Below the pieces are notes generated by a model. The model had not been told where the DNA came from and did not search any database. It saw nothing but the letters and a program-made list of their open reading frames with translations. This document shows, one piece after another, positions 47,303 to 57,267 of a stretch of DNA of 64,000 nt. Each line of letters starts with the position of its first letter. Within the stretch, counting starts at the first letter, position 1. The DNA comes from SIG440 sp045648175. GTDB lineage: Bacteria; Bacillota; Clostridia; Monoglobales; Monoglobaceae. A program made the translations under genes and the position numbers. The stretch is from the NCBI GenBank assembly GCA_045648175.1, contig JAZRNN010000076.1, forward strand, positions 14,502 to 78,501, read 5' to 3'.

Positions 47303-50055
47303 TTGATATTAAAGGCTTTAAAAAGGAAAACGGTGGCGGTCAAAATGGCGGTTTTGTAAAAAAACTTACGGGATATCTTGTTGCGGCAATAGCAGTTATT
47401 TTAATTTATTATATTGGTCGCAGCTTTTTAGAATATCTCGGGGTAATGGAAGTTGGCGGACAGTATGTCTCCATTTTCTTTAAAAACCTTATTACACGGG
47501 TTATTGTGCAGGGGATTAGTTTTGTCAGCATTTTCTTTGCCGTGACACTTAGTATTTTGTTTTTAAGACGCAATTTTGCAGTATTGAATATCGAACGTGG
47601 GATTTTTAACTCTTTAAAAATTTCATTGCTTTTAAGCTTTCTTGCAGCTCTTGTTCTTGGCGGAATGGTAAGCGGCTCGTTAAGCGAGAGATTTTTGTCA
47701 TTTGCAAATCCTCAGTGGTTTGGCAAGGTTGACCCGGTTTTTGGCAAGGATATAGGCTATTTTGTGTTCCAACGCCCGTTTCTTGTTGCACTTTCAGATT
47801 CTGTTTTCAGTATATGGCTGTTTGTAACAGGATTTGTGCTTGTGGCATATTGGTTTTTTGGTGCAGTTTTCAGCGATTATTCCGGCAAGGAGCTTTTGAG
47901 CTTTAAGTCTGTTGCAATTCACAACTATGTAAATATCGGTATATTGCTGATAATAAATTGTCTTGCATATATTCTTAAGGCTGAAAATATTTTGTATGAC
48001 AGCTTTGGCGAGCTCAGCGGTGCGGGTTTTACCGCCAAAACTATATGGCTGACTTATTACCGTGTGGCACCGATACTATTGATTGTGATAATAGCGGTGT
48101 CTGCAGTCTTTCTTGCAAAGGCAAAAAAGGCTCAGGCAATAAAGGCAATTCTTGTTTACCCGGCGTTTTGGCTGGCGGCAGTTGTAATTGCATTTGCGGT
48201 ACAGGCAATTCTGGTATCGCCAAATGAAGTAATACGCGAACAGGAAAATATCGCCGCGAATATTGAATATACTCAGGCGGCATACGGTCTTGACGATATT
48301 TCTGAGATTGAATTTGATGTAAAAAATGACCTTACAGCCACAGATATAAGTCAACACAGTGAGGTTACCGATAATATAAGAATTCTTGATTTGTCTGCTA
48401 ATTTAACTGTGCTTAATCAGATACAGGGCATAAGAAACTATTACACATTTAACGAAACAGATATTGTCCCCTTTGAAATCGACGGCAAAAAGACTGCAGT
48501 GGCAATAACTCCACGTGAAATCACCAAGGATAATCTTAGTGACAGTGCCGACACCTATATTAACCGTACACTCAGGTATACTCACGGTTTTGGTGTGACA
48601 ATGAATGTGATAAACGAGGTGACAACTCAGGGTCAGCCGCAGTTTTTGATAAAGGATATTCCACCAAAATCAGAGAAAGGAATTCCGCAAATAAAACAAC
48701 CCAGAATTTATTACGGTGAACTGACCAACGATTATGTGGTTGTAGGCAACCAAAAGTATAAGGAGCTTGACTATTCAGAAGGTCAGGAGGATATCGAATT
48801 TTCATACGATGGAGGCGGAGGCCTTAAGCTGAATTTCCTTAACAGGGTTATTTTTGCTGCAAAGTACGGTGATGTAAGATTGCTTGTTTCTGATCTGGTT
48901 TCAAGTGACAGCAGAATTTTGTTTAACCGCAATATTATAGACAGAGTAAAAACAGTTGCTCCATTTTTTAAATATGATACCGACCCATATATGGTTATTG
49001 ACGATGACGGTTCTTTAAAATGGGTGATTGATGCGTATACCACAACTAAGTATTATCCATATTCTCAGAACTATGGCGGAGAATTTAACTATATACGCAA
49101 TTCCGTTAAAGCGGTGGTTGATGCATATGATGGTGATGTGACATTTTATGTTGCAGATGAGGATGACCCCGTAGTAAGAAATTACCGGGCGATTTATCCG
49201 CAGTTGTTTTCTGACAAAGAAATTCCCTATGGAATAAAGGAACATATAAAATATCCTGAATATATGTTTAAGGTGCAATCTGATGTTTATGGCAAGTATC
49301 ATCTGTCAAACCCTACCACGTTCTATAATAAAAATGACACATGGGTGGTTGCAAAAGAAAGATACGGAAACGCTACCGAGCCCAAAGAGATTGCTGCATA
49401 TTATAATATGATGCGTCTTGAAGGCCGAAAGAATGAAGAACTTCTCTTAACCGTACCATACACTCTTACCAATAAGGATAATATGGTAGCTTGGCTTGCA
49501 GTATGCAATGAGTGGGACAGTTACGGAAGACTGCAGGTTTATAAATTCCCCAAGGATATGAATGTGTATGGACCTTTGCAGATTGAAAACCGCATCAATT
49601 CAGATATGAACATCTCAAAGGAACTTAATCTGTGGAGTCAGGGCGGTTCAAAGGTTATCCGCGGGAATATGATTGTTGTGCCTATAGAGGATTCAATTTT
49701 ATACGTCGAACCAATCTATATCGCATCAAGCAATCAGTCAACTCTTCCTGAGCTTAAGCAGGTTGTGGTTGCTTATGACGAAAAAATTGTTATGAAGAGC
49801 AGCCTTGAAGAAGCTTTATATGCCCTTTTTGGCGAAAAGGCTCCTGAAAAGGATGAATTACCTTTAGTAAGTCAGGGAGAGTCTGTGCAGGAAGAACAGC
49901 CGGAGTCTGCTGATTATGACAGTATTGCAAAAAAAGTTGTGGAAGAGTTCAAGCGTGCCAAGAAGGCAAATGCCGATGGTGACTGGAAAGCCTTTGGCGA
50001 CTCAATGACCGAACTGGAAAATTCAATAAATCAACTTGAAAAAGGTATGAAATAA
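47299..50055 (+). CDS. UPF0182-family membrane protein
   Basis: 918 residues. Seven membrane helices in the first 310 residues (for example LTGYLVAAIAVILIYYIG, LLIVIIAVSAVFLAKAK) are followed by a large outside domain with family motifs such as FTYAAKYGD-like FAAKYGDVRLLVSD and YPYSQNYGGEFNYIRNSVK. The function is unknown. It begins at the ftsY stop and ends with a hairpin. Confidence 0.9.
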   Translation: MIDIKGFKKENGGGQNGGFVKKLTGYLVAAIAVILIYYIGRSFLEYLGVMEVGGQYVSIFFKNLITRVIVQGISFVSIFFAVTLSILFLRRNFAVLNIERGIFNSLKISLLLSFLAALVLGGMVSGSLSERFLSFANPQWFGKVDPVFGKDIGYFVFQRPFLVALSDSVFSIWLFVTGFVLVAYWFFGAVFSDYSGKELLSFKSVAIHNYVNIGILLIINCLAYILKAENILYDSFGELSGAGFTAKTIWLTYYRVAPILLIVIIAVSAVFLAKAKKAQAIKAILVYPAFWLAAVVIAFAVQAILVSPNEVIREQENIAANIEYTQAAYGLDDISEIEFDVKNDLTATDISQHSEVTDNIRILDLSANLTVLNQIQGIRNYYTFNETDIVPFEIDGKKTAVAITPREITKDNLSDSADTYINRTLRYTHGFGVTMNVINEVTTQGQPQFLIKDIPPKSEKGIPQIKQPRIYYGELTNDYVVVGNQKYKELDYSEGQEDIEFSYDGGGGLKLNFLNRVIFAAKYGDVRLLVSDLVSSDSRILFNRNIIDRVKTVAPFFKYDTDPYMVIDDDGSLKWVIDAYTTTKYYPYSQNYGGEFNYIRNSVKAVVDAYDGDVTFYVADEDDPVVRNYRAIYPQLFSDKEIPYGIKEHIKYPEYMFKVQSDVYGKYHLSNPTTFYNKNDTWVVAKERYGNATEPKEIAAYYNMMRLEGRKNEELLLTVPYTLTNKDNMVAWLAVCNEWDSYGRLQVYKFPKDMNVYGPLQIENRINSDMNISKELNLWSQGGSKVIRGNMIVVPIEDSILYVEPIYIASSNQSTLPELKQVVVAYDEKIVMKSSLEEALYALFGEKAPEKDELPLVSQGESVQEEQPESADYDSIAKKVVEEFKRAKKANADGDWKAFGDSMTELENSINQLEKGMK

Positions 50056-50060
50056 AAATT

Positions 50061-50098
50061 AAGGGACTGTTTAATAGCGTTGCTTTTAAACAGTCCTT
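50061..50098 (+). terminator. terminator after UPF0182 gene
   Basis: AAGGGACTGTTTAA pairs with TTTAAACAGTCCTT; the T tract is weak. Confidence 0.75.
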
Positions 50099-50132
50099 CC
50101 ATTAGGGGATAGGTAAAATTGATTCGGAACAA

Positions 50133-50258
50133 ACAAACCGAGCCAAAGTCTTGGCTTTGGGATACCTGAAGGTGTATATGGGTACACCGAGAGGTGAGGT
50201 TTGTGCGTAGCAAAAAGATAATAAAAATAGAAAAATCGCATTTAATATGCGATTTTTT
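50133..50258 (+). ncRNA. candidate structured RNA with own terminator
   Basis: ACAAACC (50133-50139) pairs with GGTTTGT (50198-50204) and encloses two hairpins: CCAAAG/CTTTGG (50143-50160) and GGTGTA/TACACC (50171-50188). An alternative ATACC/GGTGT pairing (50162-50175) would break the second hairpin, as in a switch. A classic terminator follows: AAAAATCGCAT/ATGCGATTTTT (50231-50258). No frame lies in or after it, since the next gene is on the other strand. I do not recognise the family; it does not match SRP, 6S, tmRNA or common riboswitches by eye. Confidence 0.6.
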
Positions 50259-50349
50259 ACATCTATAAAAGTTTTTGCGATAAGTAGCTGGTTGTATACT
50301 ATCAATTTGGATATCTTTTTGCGATCCGGACTATATCAGCATCCCATTT

Positions 50350-50616
50350 TTAATATATGTACTGAAGAATAACTACCAATATAATTCCCGGAACGCCAAG
50401 AAGTCCTGAAAGTAGCGCTGACAGAGGATTGATAATTATTGTAAGACCTGCAAATCCTCCTACAAAGTTGACAGCCGCAAGAATAAGACCACCTAAAATT
50501 CCGTTAATGAGCAGTTTAAGTACCCATTTGATTGGCCTTATAAATATTCTGCAAAAAATTACCAACAGCAAAAGCCCTACAGAATATGCCAGAATGGAAG
50601 TTGTATCAAAATGCAT
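50350..50616 (-). CDS. BofA-family membrane protein
   Basis: 88 residues, two to three membrane helices, with IRPIKWVLKLLINGILGGLI and the glycine-rich end NPLSALLSGLLGVPGIILVV that define the family. BofA keeps SpoIVFB inactive until sigma-K is needed in sporulation. Its presence suggests spore-forming ancestry, though families lacking sporulation also keep such genes. Confidence 0.88.
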   Translation of the reverse strand: MHFDTTSILAYSVGLLLLVIFCRIFIRPIKWVLKLLINGILGGLILAAVNFVGGFAGLTIIINPLSALLSGLLGVPGIILVVILQYIY

Positions 50617-50696
50617 TTTGTCACATCCTTGTGAATATAGTGTTCATTATACTGTATTCACAAGTTGTCCGGATTATGATATTTAATTTTGCTTGA

Positions 50697-51602
50697 TTAT
50701 TTCAATGTTGCTATATATTTTTCGGTCATTAATATAGGATAATATGATTTTTTTGCCTTTCTAAGACCTTCAAGACCCATATCCTCTTCACGGTTAACTA
50801 ATTTAAAATCTGACCATTGATGCTCGAGAAACTGTTGATTTACCATAGGAAAGCTTCCCTGATAATCAGTATCGGCATGCTCAAGATGGATTACCACGAT
50901 TGATTCGGGATAGCAAAGAACCTCGCCAAATGAAAATGCTACCATTTTACCATCTACAGTCAGACAACCGCCTGCAATATCAAGATTTTCCCAGTTGTCA
51001 AGAAGGCGGTTAACAGCCTGCAATTGTTCGTCAATGTTTGTTATACTATCGCGCTTGCTGTCGCACCAGCGAGCAAACATTTCGCGGCAATCCTCACGAA
51101 AATTGGGTGTCATTGTATGATATTGGTAGTTATACAACGACTTAAATTTGTTGATATGGTTACGTTTTGCATGGTACTTTCCGCCCGGAAGATTTATTAA
51201 GTCTTCAACTCTGTATACATAGTCAAATGAGTCTATGTCCTTTTCAAACATAAACATATCGGGGAATGCATCCTTAATAAGATTTTTCTGTTCTCTCCCG
51301 AAAATGCGGATAAAGGGTTGCTGACCGATTTCTTCAAAGTATTTTAAAAGTTTAGAAACAACTGCGGACACTTTATTTTGCATAATCATCAAATTAACAC
51401 ATTCAGGCTCACTTCCATGTTGAGAAAATATGCACAAGGTGCCGTCTATTTCTGCATAACGTATGTTATAAGACTTTTGCCACATAAACAAGTTGGTAAA
51501 GGTAAATTCCGAGTTTAAAAAGCGTTCTTTTTTGAAATACGCATCAATAGTTGACTTTGCCTCAATTGTTACAGGCTTTGTTGTAAATGAAATATCGCTC
51601 AC
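50697..51602 (-). CDS. DUF2156 phosphatidylglycerol lysyltransferase-like acyltransferase fold
   Basis: 301 residues from a GTG start (GGAGGTGACC upstream). The family has a double GNAT-type fold; visible marks are FTFTNLFMWQKSYNIRY near the N-terminus, KYHAKRNHINKFKSLYNYQY in the middle and NREEDMGLEGLRKAKKSYYP at the end. It resembles the C-terminal domain of MprF-like proteins but has no membrane part, so a soluble aminoacyl transferase role is possible but unproven. Last in the reverse operon. Confidence 0.82.
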   Translation of the reverse strand: MSDISFTTKPVTIEAKSTIDAYFKKERFLNSEFTFTNLFMWQKSYNIRYAEIDGTLCIFSQHGSEPECVNLMIMQNKVSAVVSKLLKYFEEIGQQPFIRIFGREQKNLIKDAFPDMFMFEKDIDSFDYVYRVEDLINLPGGKYHAKRNHINKFKSLYNYQYHTMTPNFREDCREMFARWCDSKRDSITNIDEQLQAVNRLLDNWENLDIAGGCLTVDGKMVAFSFGEVLCYPESIVVIHLEHADTDYQGSFPMVNQQFLEHQWSDFKLVNREEDMGLEGLRKAKKSYYPILMTEKYIATLK

Positions 51603-51637
51603 AGTATGGTCACCTCCTTATGCTATAAAACAGTCAA

Positions 51638-52243
51638 TTATTCAATATATGCACGAACCCTGAAATCAACACCGCATCTTTCTGCAATGCTGCGACAGAT
51701 TTCGATTTCTTCGGCTGTTATATCGTGGTCAACAATAGATAAAGTAACCTTGGGGACATAACGCTTTGCAAGTCGTGCAAATTCCTGCAGACCGTCAAAT
51801 GCCGCCTCTCCAAAGTAACTTTTGCAGATTTCGTCATATCGTTTTGCGGTTGCGGCATTAAGGCTGATTGAAACAGAGTCGATAATACCTTCAAATTCAG
51901 GGGTAACATCACGTTTTTCTATCATATTTGCCTGACCGTTGGTGTTGATGCGAATGGGAAGGAGGGGATAGGTTTTTTTAAGCCATCTTGCAACTTCCAT
52001 ACAATCATCAAAACGCATCAGCGGTTCGCCGTAGCCACAGAATACAATTGAACTGTATTTTGTCATATCGCGTTTTTGAAAATCTGCTTTAATTTCTTCA
52101 ACTGTCGGCTCGCGGTCAAGCCAGAGATTATCCTTGCCGTTTACATCATCGTGATTGTTTCGCAGACAAAAGGTGCAGTCATTGCTGCATCTGTTTGTCA
52201 CATTTACGTAAAGTGAGCCGTCAAATTCATAGGTAATTGTCAT
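51638..52243 (-). CDS. radical SAM protein, TatD-associated type
   Basis: 201 residues from ATG 52243 (GAAGGATAT upstream). TNRCSNDCTFCLRN carries the CxxxCxxC cluster (Cys 19, 23, 26); GYGEPLMRFDDCMEVARWL and INTNGQANMIEKRDV are further family marks. Its substrate is unknown. There is no tatD here; the usual partner is replaced by the SbcCD-like pair upstream and a DUF2156 gene downstream. Confidence 0.88.
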   Translation of the reverse strand: MTITYEFDGSLYVNVTNRCSNDCTFCLRNNHDDVNGKDNLWLDREPTVEEIKADFQKRDMTKYSSIVFCGYGEPLMRFDDCMEVARWLKKTYPLLPIRINTNGQANMIEKRDVTPEFEGIIDSVSISLNAATAKRYDEICKSYFGEAAFDGLQEFARLAKRYVPKVTLSIVDHDITAEEIEICRSIAERCGVDFRVRAYIE

Positions 52244-52260
52244 AAGTATATCCTTCTTTC

Positions 52261-54624
52261 TCACAAAATAATCTCATTTAAATCGGGTATAATTTCTTTT
52301 GCTATATCTGCAATGTGATTGTGACAGGTAAAGAAAAAGATTTGCGAAACTGAGCCGGAATTTTCAAGATATTCTTTTAAAAATTCCATAGTATTGCGGC
52401 AGTTTTCGTCATCATACTGGGTAAGTATGTCGTCAAGAAACAATGGTACGGGATTATGCTTTTGAGCAATAATGTCGGTTGCAGCAAGGCGCAGGGCAAG
52501 GTATACTCGGTCAATCGCACCTGCACTAAGATATTTCCATTGATGAAAGCCCTCTTGTAGTGAGGTTCTTGCCTCTACACTCAAATCCCGTGATACTAAT
52601 ACATCGCTGTATTTGCCGCCTGACATCATTTTAAGATATTCACCTGTTTTTTGGCTCAGGTGCGAGCCAAGACCTTTGTTCATTTCGGTTGATGCGGCAT
52701 CCATTGCGGCTGAAACTATATTAAGAATTTTATATCTTTCAGAATATGCATTTACAGTTTCTGTACATTCTTCAATTTGCACATTCAACTCATGCTCGCT
52801 GATTTCGGGAATAGATATCTGACTTTGCAGCTCTCCAAGAGTGTTACGCTTTTGTGCAAGCTTTGATTTAGCATCGGTAATATCTGTTTGTACATTATCG
52901 TTAACGGGAGTATTTTTTATTAAGGCATCAAGTTCGGTGATTTTATTTTGTACCGATTCGATGTCTGTTTTGGTATCACCCAGAGCATCACCAAGAATGG
53001 AGATTTCACGGTCAAGTGCGTCAATTGCCGAAACAGTATCCGAGATTTCGTTAAACACAGCATTGGCATCCTCAAAGGCGTTGACTAAGCAGGCCTGTGA
53101 AATAAGCTCTGTAAATTTGTTTTTCTGCAGGTTGATTTCTGCGGTAGCACTGGCAAAACGGCTGTTTTGAGCACCTACGGTTTTTTCGCCTAATTCATCA
53201 AGAGTGTTACATTCGTAGTATTTGAGTTTGTTTGAAATGTCGGTTTCATATTCTGTACGTCTTTCGCCAAGCTCTGCAAGAAGTTCGTCAAGAGTTTTGC
53301 CTGAAATTCCTTCGTAATAGAAGGACAGCATACGAAGGCTGTTTTCAAGCTCCTGACGTGCAAGCTGAACAGAAATTCTGGCTGAAACATTCTTTGCGAA
53401 AGTATTGAACATTAAAAATGAAATAAAACTGCCGATAAGTACCACAGCTATGCCGATATAGAATAATGAAGGCATAGTAATAATTGTTGTAAGACCTGCA
53501 ATAATGGAGATAGTGCCAACCGAAAGTGCAATAGTTTTACATTTTTTCTTTTCGGATAGAATGCGTGTGTCAAGAGTCTCTTTGGCACGGGTGACCGAGC
53601 TTTTTATATGCTGTTCATCCGTATCAAGCATTTCAAGTCTTTTTTGAATATCCCAAAGCCGACCATATTCGTTGTCGGAAATTACAGCGGAAACGGTAGT
53701 CGCTGATTGGGCATATTCAGCGGACATTTTTGCCTTTAATTCTTTGCCCTTTTGTAATAAATCTTTTAATAAATCAAGAGAAAGCTTATATTCTTTCAAT
53801 TTTTCAAGAGCCGATTCTCTGTCACTCAGCTTTTCAAGAAGGGTGGTATATCCGCCAAAAGCCTTTTTGGAAGAGCTAACCTTGCTTAGATTATCCGCCA
53901 TCTCAATTGTCGTCTCAAGCTCTGTGATTTCATTCTTTATGTTATTTATATCGGTCATTAGTGTATGCTGATTTTCAGTTTGGGCAATCAACTGTTCAAG
54001 AGAATTTTTTAGTTGTTCAAGCTGGGATTGCGCATTAACAAGCAAGCCTTTTTTACCGCTTTTGGAAACAAGCTCTTCCTGTGCGGAATCAATTCGTGCC
54101 CTTATGGTGCTTTGGGAAATATTTTCGTCACCTGACACCGAAAGATTTGAGATTCGCATGGCAAGACTGTCTCCCGAGGCATCGGTTGAAAAACCCCCAA
54201 AGCTGTCGATAAACACACTGCGTTCAAACTCGCCCTGCTCCATATCAAAGAAGATACGCCCCATTTCACTTGATGCGGGATAAGACAGCTTTTCGCCTGT
54301 GCCTATGTTGTAAACTGTGGTTTTGTCGGTAGCTGCAGTTTTTTTAAATTCTTTGTGAAGTCTGATTTCTGTGCCGCTTGATTCAAATTCAATGGCACCT
54401 GACATTGCCGAGCCGTTCCATGGCGCATATTTTCTGCGCGGATTTTTTGAAATATCCGAGCCTTTTGCACCACCGCCACCGTAAAACATCAGCTTGATAA
54501 ATGACATCAGGGTTGATTTTCCGTCCTCGTTTTTGCCGAAAATCAGGTTAAAACCAGGTTTGAAGTCGATGGTGCGACCCGAAAATTTACCAAAGCCTTC
54601 AATGTCAAATTTCTTAATTATCAC
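52261..54624 (-). CDS. SbcC/YhaN-like AAA ATPase with coiled coil
   Basis: 787 residues from GTG 54624. Walker A IFGKNEDGKSTLMSFI near 28-44, long coiled coils split by two adjacent membrane-like segments (about 360-410: ALSVGTISIIAGLTTIITMP, then LFYIGIAVVLIGSFIS), and a C-terminal YLSAGAIDRVYLALRLA signature with Walker B PLFLDDILTQYDD. The split coil with hydrophobic centre is typical of YhaN. It works with the Mre11-like protein encoded upstream (10-base overlap) in DNA end repair. Confidence 0.88.
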   Translation of the reverse strand: MIIKKFDIEGFGKFSGRTIDFKPGFNLIFGKNEDGKSTLMSFIKLMFYGGGGAKGSDISKNPRRKYAPWNGSAMSGAIEFESSGTEIRLHKEFKKTAATDKTTVYNIGTGEKLSYPASSEMGRIFFDMEQGEFERSVFIDSFGGFSTDASGDSLAMRISNLSVSGDENISQSTIRARIDSAQEELVSKSGKKGLLVNAQSQLEQLKNSLEQLIAQTENQHTLMTDINNIKNEITELETTIEMADNLSKVSSSKKAFGGYTTLLEKLSDRESALEKLKEYKLSLDLLKDLLQKGKELKAKMSAEYAQSATTVSAVISDNEYGRLWDIQKRLEMLDTDEQHIKSSVTRAKETLDTRILSEKKKCKTIALSVGTISIIAGLTTIITMPSLFYIGIAVVLIGSFISFLMFNTFAKNVSARISVQLARQELENSLRMLSFYYEGISGKTLDELLAELGERRTEYETDISNKLKYYECNTLDELGEKTVGAQNSRFASATAEINLQKNKFTELISQACLVNAFEDANAVFNEISDTVSAIDALDREISILGDALGDTKTDIESVQNKITELDALIKNTPVNDNVQTDITDAKSKLAQKRNTLGELQSQISIPEISEHELNVQIEECTETVNAYSERYKILNIVSAAMDAASTEMNKGLGSHLSQKTGEYLKMMSGGKYSDVLVSRDLSVEARTSLQEGFHQWKYLSAGAIDRVYLALRLAATDIIAQKHNPVPLFLDDILTQYDDENCRNTMEFLKEYLENSGSVSQIFFFTCHNHIADIAKEIIPDLNEIIL

Positions 54625-55741
54625 CCAAAGTCACCTCTCTTTCAAATGCCTTCAGGCCAAGTCGTAAGGCTTTGCTGTAAAGAGCTTTGTCAGCATCATC
54701 TGCGCTGTTTTGCATTTCAAGTAGCTTTTGCACAAAGATGCCGCGAAACGAGCTTTCAGATGCTATGTTGGATATATTATCAAGGTTTGATTCGGTATTA
54801 TCATATACACGGATGTATGCGACTTCGCTCTTTAAGGAGTCCTCAATGCGAGAAATATCTGGGGTAAAATCTGTGCTTACAGTTCCGCACAGAGAAATTC
54901 TGTAAAGATTATTTTTATAGCCGTCAGGATATTTTTCTTTTATATGTGAAAGAATTTTTGCAGAAATCTGATTGGTGCTTGCACAACCGGATATATCAAG
55001 GGTATCAATAATGTATTTTCGGGATGAAAGCTCGACATATTCAAGATTGCATTTGCCTTTTTCTATGCATCCCATATATACGCCGCGACTTCCGTTTTCG
55101 TCAAAGCCTCTGCCGTCAGGACATCCGCAGTAGGAATAAAAGGTTGTACCTGCTTTTTGTATGTCGCTTCGCTTGTGAACGTGACCAAGTGCAAGATAAT
55201 CAAAACCACTTTCTTCAATTGTGTTGACGGGAATAGGATTATATTCACTTTCACCAAGTGCGGTAACGGTTTGTCCGTGAAGAACGCAAAGATTAATCAT
55301 ATCTTTGCTGAGAGAGAGTTTCGATGCAAGTTGCGGAATTCTTTCAAATCTGTCGGTGAAAGCTGCACCGAAAAGTCTTACATTCATTTCTTCAAAGTCA
55401 TAATACTCCATAAAAGAGGTAAAGATAATGACATTATCGGGAAATTGTTTTTTAAGCCATACCGAACCGGGGCAAACATAATCGTGGTTGCCCGGAGAGA
55501 TGGCTATAACCGTGTCGGGGATTTGTGACATAGCCTCGATAATTTCGTCAGTTGTTTCGCTGTCGGGAAAGGGTGTGTCAAAAAGGTCACCTGAAATCAG
55601 CAAAAAATCAATTTTTTCTGCTTTGCAAATGTTAATAACCTTAATAAAAGTGTTTTTAAGCTCTGCCCGCCCTGAACTGATGCCAGACCGTGAGGAGCCT
55701 ATATGAAAATCTCCTGTGTGAAGAATTTTTACACCTTTCAA
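54614..55741 (-). CDS. SbcD/Mre11-like nuclease (YhaO type)
   Basis: The start is TTG 55741 or TTG 55750; the inner one has better spacing to GAAAGGA. About 375 residues. Phosphoesterase motifs in order: HTGDFHIG, LLISGDLFDTP, SPGNHDYV, LCVLHGQTV, ALGHVHKRS. Mre11-type enzymes bind two manganese ions and cut DNA ends and hairpins. First gene of the reverse operon. Confidence 0.9.
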   Translation of the reverse strand: MKGVKILHTGDFHIGSSRSGISSGRAELKNTFIKVINICKAEKIDFLLISGDLFDTPFPDSETTDEIIEAMSQIPDTVIAISPGNHDYVCPGSVWLKKQFPDNVIIFTSFMEYYDFEEMNVRLFGAAFTDRFERIPQLASKLSLSKDMINLCVLHGQTVTALGESEYNPIPVNTIEESGFDYLALGHVHKRSDIQKAGTTFYSYCGCPDGRGFDENGSRGVYMGCIEKGKCNLEYVELSSRKYIIDTLDISGCASTNQISAKILSHIKEKYPDGYKNNLYRISLCGTVSTDFTPDISRIEDSLKSEVAYIRVYDNTESNLDNISNIASESSFRGIFVQKLLEMQNSADDADKALYSKALRLGLKAFEREVTLGDN

Positions 55742-55836
55742 CCAGACCAATCCTTTCGTACATAATTATACATTTTAAGTATACCATAAAGGAATAAAAA
55801 ATACAAGATTATGGCAAGATAAATATTAAAAAATGA

Positions 55837-55865
55837 TTGACATAATAGTGGCAGTATGATACAAT
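55837..55865 (+). promoter_or_regulatory. promoter of the atp operon
   Basis: TTGACA (55837-55842), 17-bp spacer, TACAAT (55860-55865), about 95 bp before atpI. Confidence 0.82.
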
Positions 55866-55960
55866 AAACACAATATATGGTATAATGTGGATAGTATGTT
55901 ATGATATGGAAAAATTATGTTTTACCTTGTATAAAAAATATTTTCAGAAAGGGGAAGATT

Positions 55961-56365
55961 ATGACAAAGGCAAACAGTATTGTAAAGAAAGAAACAAAAT
56001 ATATTGCGTACTTTTCGGCAATCTTAAGTGTGCTTATGCAGTCAGTATTTCTCCTTATCGGAAAATGGGGTTATACTGTTCTTTTGGGTAATCTGCTTTC
56101 GCTGGCTGTTTCAACTCTTAATTTCTACTTTATGGGGATATCGGTGCAGAAAGCGGTTGATATGGAACAGGCTGATGCTGCCAGACTTATGAGAGCATCT
56201 CAGGGAATAAGAAATGTTGCTGTGTTTGCAGCAGTAGCGATAGGCGTTGTACTGCCTTGGTTTAATACTATAGCGGTTGTTTTGCCGGTATTTTTTCCGA
56301 GAGTAGCGGTTGCTTTCCGTCCTCTCGTAAAAGAAAAGGAGAAGAAGGAAGTGACAGAAAAATGA
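55961..56365 (+). CDS. atpI: ATP synthase subunit I-like membrane protein
   Basis: 134 residues from ATG 55961 (GAAAGGGGAAG upstream). Four membrane helices (for example YIAYFSAILSVLMQSVFLLI and NVAVFAAVAIGVVLPWF) in a protein preceding atpB fit AtpI, an aid to c-ring assembly. The stop overlaps atpB. Sequence identity to known AtpI is weak, so the call rests mostly on position and layout. Confidence 0.75.
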   Translation: MTKANSIVKKETKYIAYFSAILSVLMQSVFLLIGKWGYTVLLGNLLSLAVSTLNFYFMGISVQKAVDMEQADAARLMRASQGIRNVAVFAAVAIGVVLPWFNTIAVVLPVFFPRVAVAFRPLVKEKEKKEVTEK

Positions 56366-57252
56366 ATCGTATGACACGCCGTTTTAAAATGGTTGATATA
56401 CTCTACATTATAATGATGATTCTGCCGGTGCTTTTGTGCATCACTCTTAAAATTCTGACAACACCCCCATCAAGCGGCATAAGCATATCGGGGGCGAGGA
56501 TTTATTTTACAATTCCGATGCCAATTCAGAATTTGCCTGTAACAGAATCGCAGATTCATTCTGCTGCGGTTATTGTTTCAATACTGTTTCTGTGTTTGTA
56601 TCTTACACACGGTATAACTAATGGAGTATGGCTGAAAAGACACCATTTTGCGGAGTTAATAGTAGAAAAGTCGTGTGCACTTGTTGACGGAAATATGGGT
56701 GAATATTTTCATTCATTTGCACCGTTTATTGCGGCAATTCTGGGACTTTCGGCATTTTCAAGCTTGATTACTCTTTTTGGACTGTATGCGCCGACTTCTG
56801 ATATCAATGTAGTGGCAGGATGGGCAATTCTTGTGTTCATTCTTATAACATATTACAAAATGAAGTGCGGACCACTGGAATATATAAAAAGTTTTGCTAA
56901 TCCCGTGTTGATGGCACCGCTTAATGTAATCAGCGAAATTGCAACACCGGTTTCAATGGCATTTCGTCACTACGGAAACGTGTTGTCAGGCTCGGTTATA
57001 TCTGTGCTTCTTGCGGCAGGTTTGCAAGGCTTGTCTAATATAATATTTGGCGCATTGCCGGGATTTTTGGGAGAGTTCCCGTTTCTGCAGGTTGGATTGC
57101 CTGCAATCTTATCAATTTACTTTGACATATTCAGCGGATGTTTGCAGGCATATATTTTTGCAATGCTTACAATGCTGTATATTTCGGGGGGATTTCCTCT
57201 CGACCTTTATCAAGAAAGAAAGGCAAAAAAAGCACTCAGGTGCAAAAATTAA
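56362..57252 (+). CDS. atpB: F0 subunit a
   Basis: 296 residues with five to six helices. PVSMAFRHYGNVLSGSVIS holds the essential Arg that faces the c-ring; the last helix carries the family-type end (YIFAMLTMLYISGGF). It forms the ion half-channels. It overlaps atpI by four bases. Confidence 0.95.
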   Translation: MNRMTRRFKMVDILYIIMMILPVLLCITLKILTTPPSSGISISGARIYFTIPMPIQNLPVTESQIHSAAVIVSILFLCLYLTHGITNGVWLKRHHFAELIVEKSCALVDGNMGEYFHSFAPFIAAILGLSAFSSLITLFGLYAPTSDINVVAGWAILVFILITYYKMKCGPLEYIKSFANPVLMAPLNVISEIATPVSMAFRHYGNVLSGSVISVLLAAGLQGLSNIIFGALPGFLGEFPFLQVGLPAILSIYFDIFSGCLQAYIFAMLTMLYISGGFPLDLYQERKAKKALRCKN

Positions 57253-57267
57253 GTGGAGGTATTTTTT

